A stretch of 64,000 bases of DNA, from positions 1 through 64,000 of the forward strand of contig CAZKFM010000005.1 in the NCBI GenBank assembly GCA_964552195.1, in the 5' to 3' direction. This DNA is from CAZKAP01 sp964552195. GTDB lineage: Bacteria; Bacteroidota; Bacteroidia; Flavobacteriales; Flavobacteriaceae. A program made the position numbers and the translations under genes. Shown piece after piece: positions 61,785-64,000 of the stretch (position 1 is its first letter; each line of letters begins with the position of its first letter). The notes beneath the pieces were generated by a model. The model saw nothing but the letters and a program-made list of their open reading frames with translations. It was not told where the DNA came from and ran no database searches.

Positions 61785-63674
61785 ATGAAGATCACACCCT
61801 CGAAACCCGGTCTAACGCTTTTCGTTTTCCTGCTGCTTACATCGTCCATTAATTGGATTCGGGCCCAGGAAGACGTCTGGGAACGATTAGAACAAATCGC
61901 CATTGTAGACGAAAAAGTGATGGTTCCCATGCGGGACGGCATTCGTCTGGCCACAGACATCTACCGACCCAAAACCGATAAACCCGTCCCTGTCGTCTTT
62001 TCGCGTACCCCGTATAACTTTAATAATTGGAGGGACGGAAAGCAAAACAAAAGGACCGCAAGCCGGGCCATTCCCTGGGTGGAGGCCGGTTATGCCTATG
62101 TGGTACAAAACGAACGCGGCCGGTATTTTTCCGAAGGCGAATGGGATATACTAGGCACACCCCTGACCGATGGATACGACGCCTTTACCTGGCTGGCGGA
62201 ACAACAATGGAGTAACGGCAAGGTGGGCACCATAGGCTGCTCCTCTACTGCAGAATGGCAGATGGCCGTAGCATCCATGGACCACCCGGCACATGCGGCT
62301 CTGATCGCTCAGGGCTTCGGCGCCGGTGTAGGTGATGTAGGTCGCTTTCGAGAACAGGGAAACTGGTATCGGGGCGGTGTCCATCAGATGCTGTTTACGG
62401 CCTGGTTGTATGGCGTAGAGCACGATAAATTCAAACCGCGTATCCCCGCAGGAGCCACACAGGAGGACCTGCAGCGGATCTCAAGATTCTACGACCTGGC
62501 TCCGGATAACCCGAGGGTAGACATGAAGCAGGCCCTGTCGCACCTGCCCCTGACCGAACTGATTTCCAACATGAACGGAAAAAGGGAGATTTTCGATAAA
62601 ATGATTGTACGTAAACCCAATGATTCGGCCTGGTATCAGGGAGGACTATACCACGAAACCATGCCCTTCGAAAAGCCTTCTTTCTGGTTCGTGTCCTGGT
62701 ACGATGTATCCACAGGCCCCAACATCGAACTCTTCAATCACCTGAGAAGCAATGCCCCGCCCGAGGTCGCAGACAATCAATACCTCGTCATAGCGCCCAC
62801 CCTTCATTGCGGATATACCCGGGCAACGGAAAATACCATAGTCGGTGAGCGCAGTGTGGGGGATGCCCGCCTGGACTACCAGGAAATGTATAGTGACTGG
62901 TTCGGCGTCTGGCTCAAGGGAGATTCGGAAGAAAACATCCGGTCCATGCCCCGTATTCGTTATTACACCATGGGAATCAACCAATGGCAGACCGCCGAGG
63001 TTTGGCCCCCTAAGGGAACGCGTATGAAGACCTTATACCTGGATAGCGGCGGTGGTGCTAACACCCGATCTGGTGATGGAACGCTCAGATCAAGGCCCCC
63101 GGGAACGGATCGGCCGGACAGCTATGTATACGACCCGATGAATCCGGTAGAATCCTATGGGGGCAATGTCTGCTGTACGGGTAACGCGGTTCGAGGAGGC
63201 GCCTACGACCAGAGCACTATGGAGATCAGGGAAGACATCCTGGTTTACACTTCCGAACCCCTGAAAAAAGACACGGAGGTAAGCGGCTTTATCGAGAGTA
63301 CGCTCTTCGTTTCTTCCGATGCAAAAGACACGGACTTTACCATAAAACTCATCGATGTGTTACCCGACGGCACGGCATACAACCTGGACGAAACCATCCA
63401 AAGAGCTCGTTACAGGGATGGATACGATAGTGAAGTATTTATGGAGACCGGAGAGGTTTACAAACTGGAAATGAGTCCTATGTCTACCAGTAATGTGTTT
63501 AAGAAAGGACACCGGATCCGCATAGAGGTTTCCAGCAGCAATTTCCCCCGATTTGCCCGAAACCTGAACACAGGGGGAAACAATTACGACGAAACCGTAG
63601 GGGTAATCGCCACCAATAGTATTCATCATTCGCGTAAGTACCCCTCTCAGATACGACTACCGATAAAACAATAA
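61785..63674 (+). CDS. CocE/NonD-family (X-Pro dipeptidyl peptidase-like, S15) hydrolase, secreted
   Basis: A 629-aa alpha/beta hydrolase with signal peptide (MKITPSKPGLTLFVFLLLTSSINWIRAQ). The S15/CocE features are VMVPMRDGIRLATDIYRP near 45-62, VFSRTPYNF, the VQNERGRYFSEGEWD segment and the nucleophile Ser153 in GCSSTAEW. The C-terminal jelly-roll contains FIESTLFVSSDAKDTDFTIKLIDVLPDG. It probably acts on acyl or N-terminal peptide bonds in the periplasm or outside. Specific substrate unknown. The next gene starts 4 bases after its stop, so the two are likely cotranscribed. Confidence 0.92.
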   Translation: MKITPSKPGLTLFVFLLLTSSINWIRAQEDVWERLEQIAIVDEKVMVPMRDGIRLATDIYRPKTDKPVPVVFSRTPYNFNNWRDGKQNKRTASRAIPWVEAGYAYVVQNERGRYFSEGEWDILGTPLTDGYDAFTWLAEQQWSNGKVGTIGCSSTAEWQMAVASMDHPAHAALIAQGFGAGVGDVGRFREQGNWYRGGVHQMLFTAWLYGVEHDKFKPRIPAGATQEDLQRISRFYDLAPDNPRVDMKQALSHLPLTELISNMNGKREIFDKMIVRKPNDSAWYQGGLYHETMPFEKPSFWFVSWYDVSTGPNIELFNHLRSNAPPEVADNQYLVIAPTLHCGYTRATENTIVGERSVGDARLDYQEMYSDWFGVWLKGDSEENIRSMPRIRYYTMGINQWQTAEVWPPKGTRMKTLYLDSGGGANTRSGDGTLRSRPPGTDRPDSYVYDPMNPVESYGGNVCCTGNAVRGGAYDQSTMEIREDILVYTSEPLKKDTEVSGFIESTLFVSSDAKDTDFTIKLIDVLPDGTAYNLDETIQRARYRDGYDSEVFMETGEVYKLEMSPMSTSNVFKKGHRIRIEVSSSNFPRFARNLNTGGNNYDETVGVIATNSIHHSRKYPSQIRLPIKQ

Positions 63675-63678
63675 ATCC

Positions 63679-64000
63679 ATGAATGCATGCATTTACACCA
63701 AACGTCTCTGGTCCCTGCTGGCCATTGCCTTCGCTTTACTCAGCACCCCCTGCCTGTTGGCCCAAAGCGAGGCAGACGCACTGCTGAATGAACTCGTCCG
63801 TGATAAGGGAAATATCGGGGCCGCCGCTGGATATGTAATCGATGGGAGTTGGAAATGGCAAAACACTGCCGGTTTTGCCTGTCAGAAATCCGCCCAACCC
63901 TTTACCGATACCACCCTGACCCGAATTGCTTCGATCAGCAAAAACATGACGGCAGTCGCCATCATGCAACTCCACGAATCCGGCAAAATCGACCTGGATG
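63679..64000 (+). CDS. Serine hydrolase of the beta-lactamase/PBP fold (partial at window end)
   Basis: The first 107 codons of a gene cut by the right edge. A signal peptide is visible (to about residue 28, TPCLLAQ). The SxxK motif SISK in RIASISKNMTAVAIMQLHESG marks a class C beta-lactamase/DD-peptidase-like fold. Such proteins in Bacteroidota are often esterases or D-amino-acid peptidases and not true beta-lactamases. It starts 4 bases after the CocE-type hydrolase stop. Confidence 0.85.
   Translation, partial: MNACIYTKRLWSLLAIAFALLSTPCLLAQSEADALLNELVRDKGNIGAAAGYVIDGSWKWQNTAGFACQKSAQPFTDTTLTRIASISKNMTAVAIMQLHESGKIDLD

Noticed and set aside
1..64000. CRISPR arrays, tRNA/rRNA genes, insertion sequences and prophage
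   Set aside because: No regularly spaced repeats, cloverleaf-like tracts, transposase motifs or phage structural genes were noticed on reading; a tRNAscan or Infernal run would be decisive.

Overview
The window looks like a chromosomal segment of a marine-type Bacteroidota, most likely family Flavobacteriaceae. The grounds are family-level: a BshA of the Bacteroidota type, a short CysN paired with CysD, a TonB receptor carrying a carboxypeptidase-regulatory-like N-terminal domain, a TamB/LptD-like envelope set, the flavobacterial ~160-aa protein usually mislabelled 'ABC transporter ATPase', and weak Shine-Dalgarno sequences. I cannot fix the genus from sequence alone. No rRNA, tRNA, CRISPR array, insertion sequence or phage gene was seen.

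Region 1 (1-10768, AT-rich) is the right-hand part of an exopolysaccharide/capsule locus. It holds a GT4 glycosyltransferase, a small PglC-type phosphoglycosyl transferase that would start the lipid-linked sugar, an SDR dehydrogenase beside an SMP-30/gluconolactonase-like protein, two GT2 glycosyltransferases flanking an ATP-grasp ligase, and gmd plus fcl for GDP-L-fucose. No flippase, polymerase or export gene is in view, so the locus probably continues to the left.

Region 2 (11045-18086) is about sulfate activation and transfer. A tight plus-strand operon (cysQ, a tandem DUF2061 membrane protein, cysC, cysD, cysN) makes PAPS and removes PAP, and no PAPS or sulfite reductase is present. It converges with a four-gene minus-strand operon: an arylsulfotransferase-like membrane-anchored propeller protein, a 48-aa membrane microprotein, a three-helix membrane protein and a PAPS-type sulfotransferase. 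Together with region 1 this suggests a sulfated, probably fucose-containing, surface polysaccharide. This is the best candidate in the window for an undescribed system.

Region 3 (18213-44353, more GC-rich) is mostly housekeeping and envelope biology: an OmpA-like protein, bshA, a GH3 / beta-lactamase-fold fusion, a two-gene Fe-S redox module, MlaD-like and amidase genes, an LptD-like protein, ridA, a GlcNAc-kinase-like gene, gapA, pfkA, a giant TamB, tsaD, rsmE, a DUF4159 protein, an AI-2E-type permease and a THUMP-like methyltransferase.

Region 4 (44350-64000) is a mix of small enzymes (VanX-like dipeptidase, esterase, 5'-nucleotidase, TerB-like, TPMT-like, DUF1643, SnoaL-like), a TonB receptor with a small secreted partner, an orphan terminator with a threonine-leader-like upstream sequence, a UPF0173 hydrolase, a xylB-xylA-GH3 xylose/xylan operon, a CPBP protease, ppdK, a CocE-type hydrolase and the start of a serine beta-lactamase-fold hydrolase cut by the window edge.
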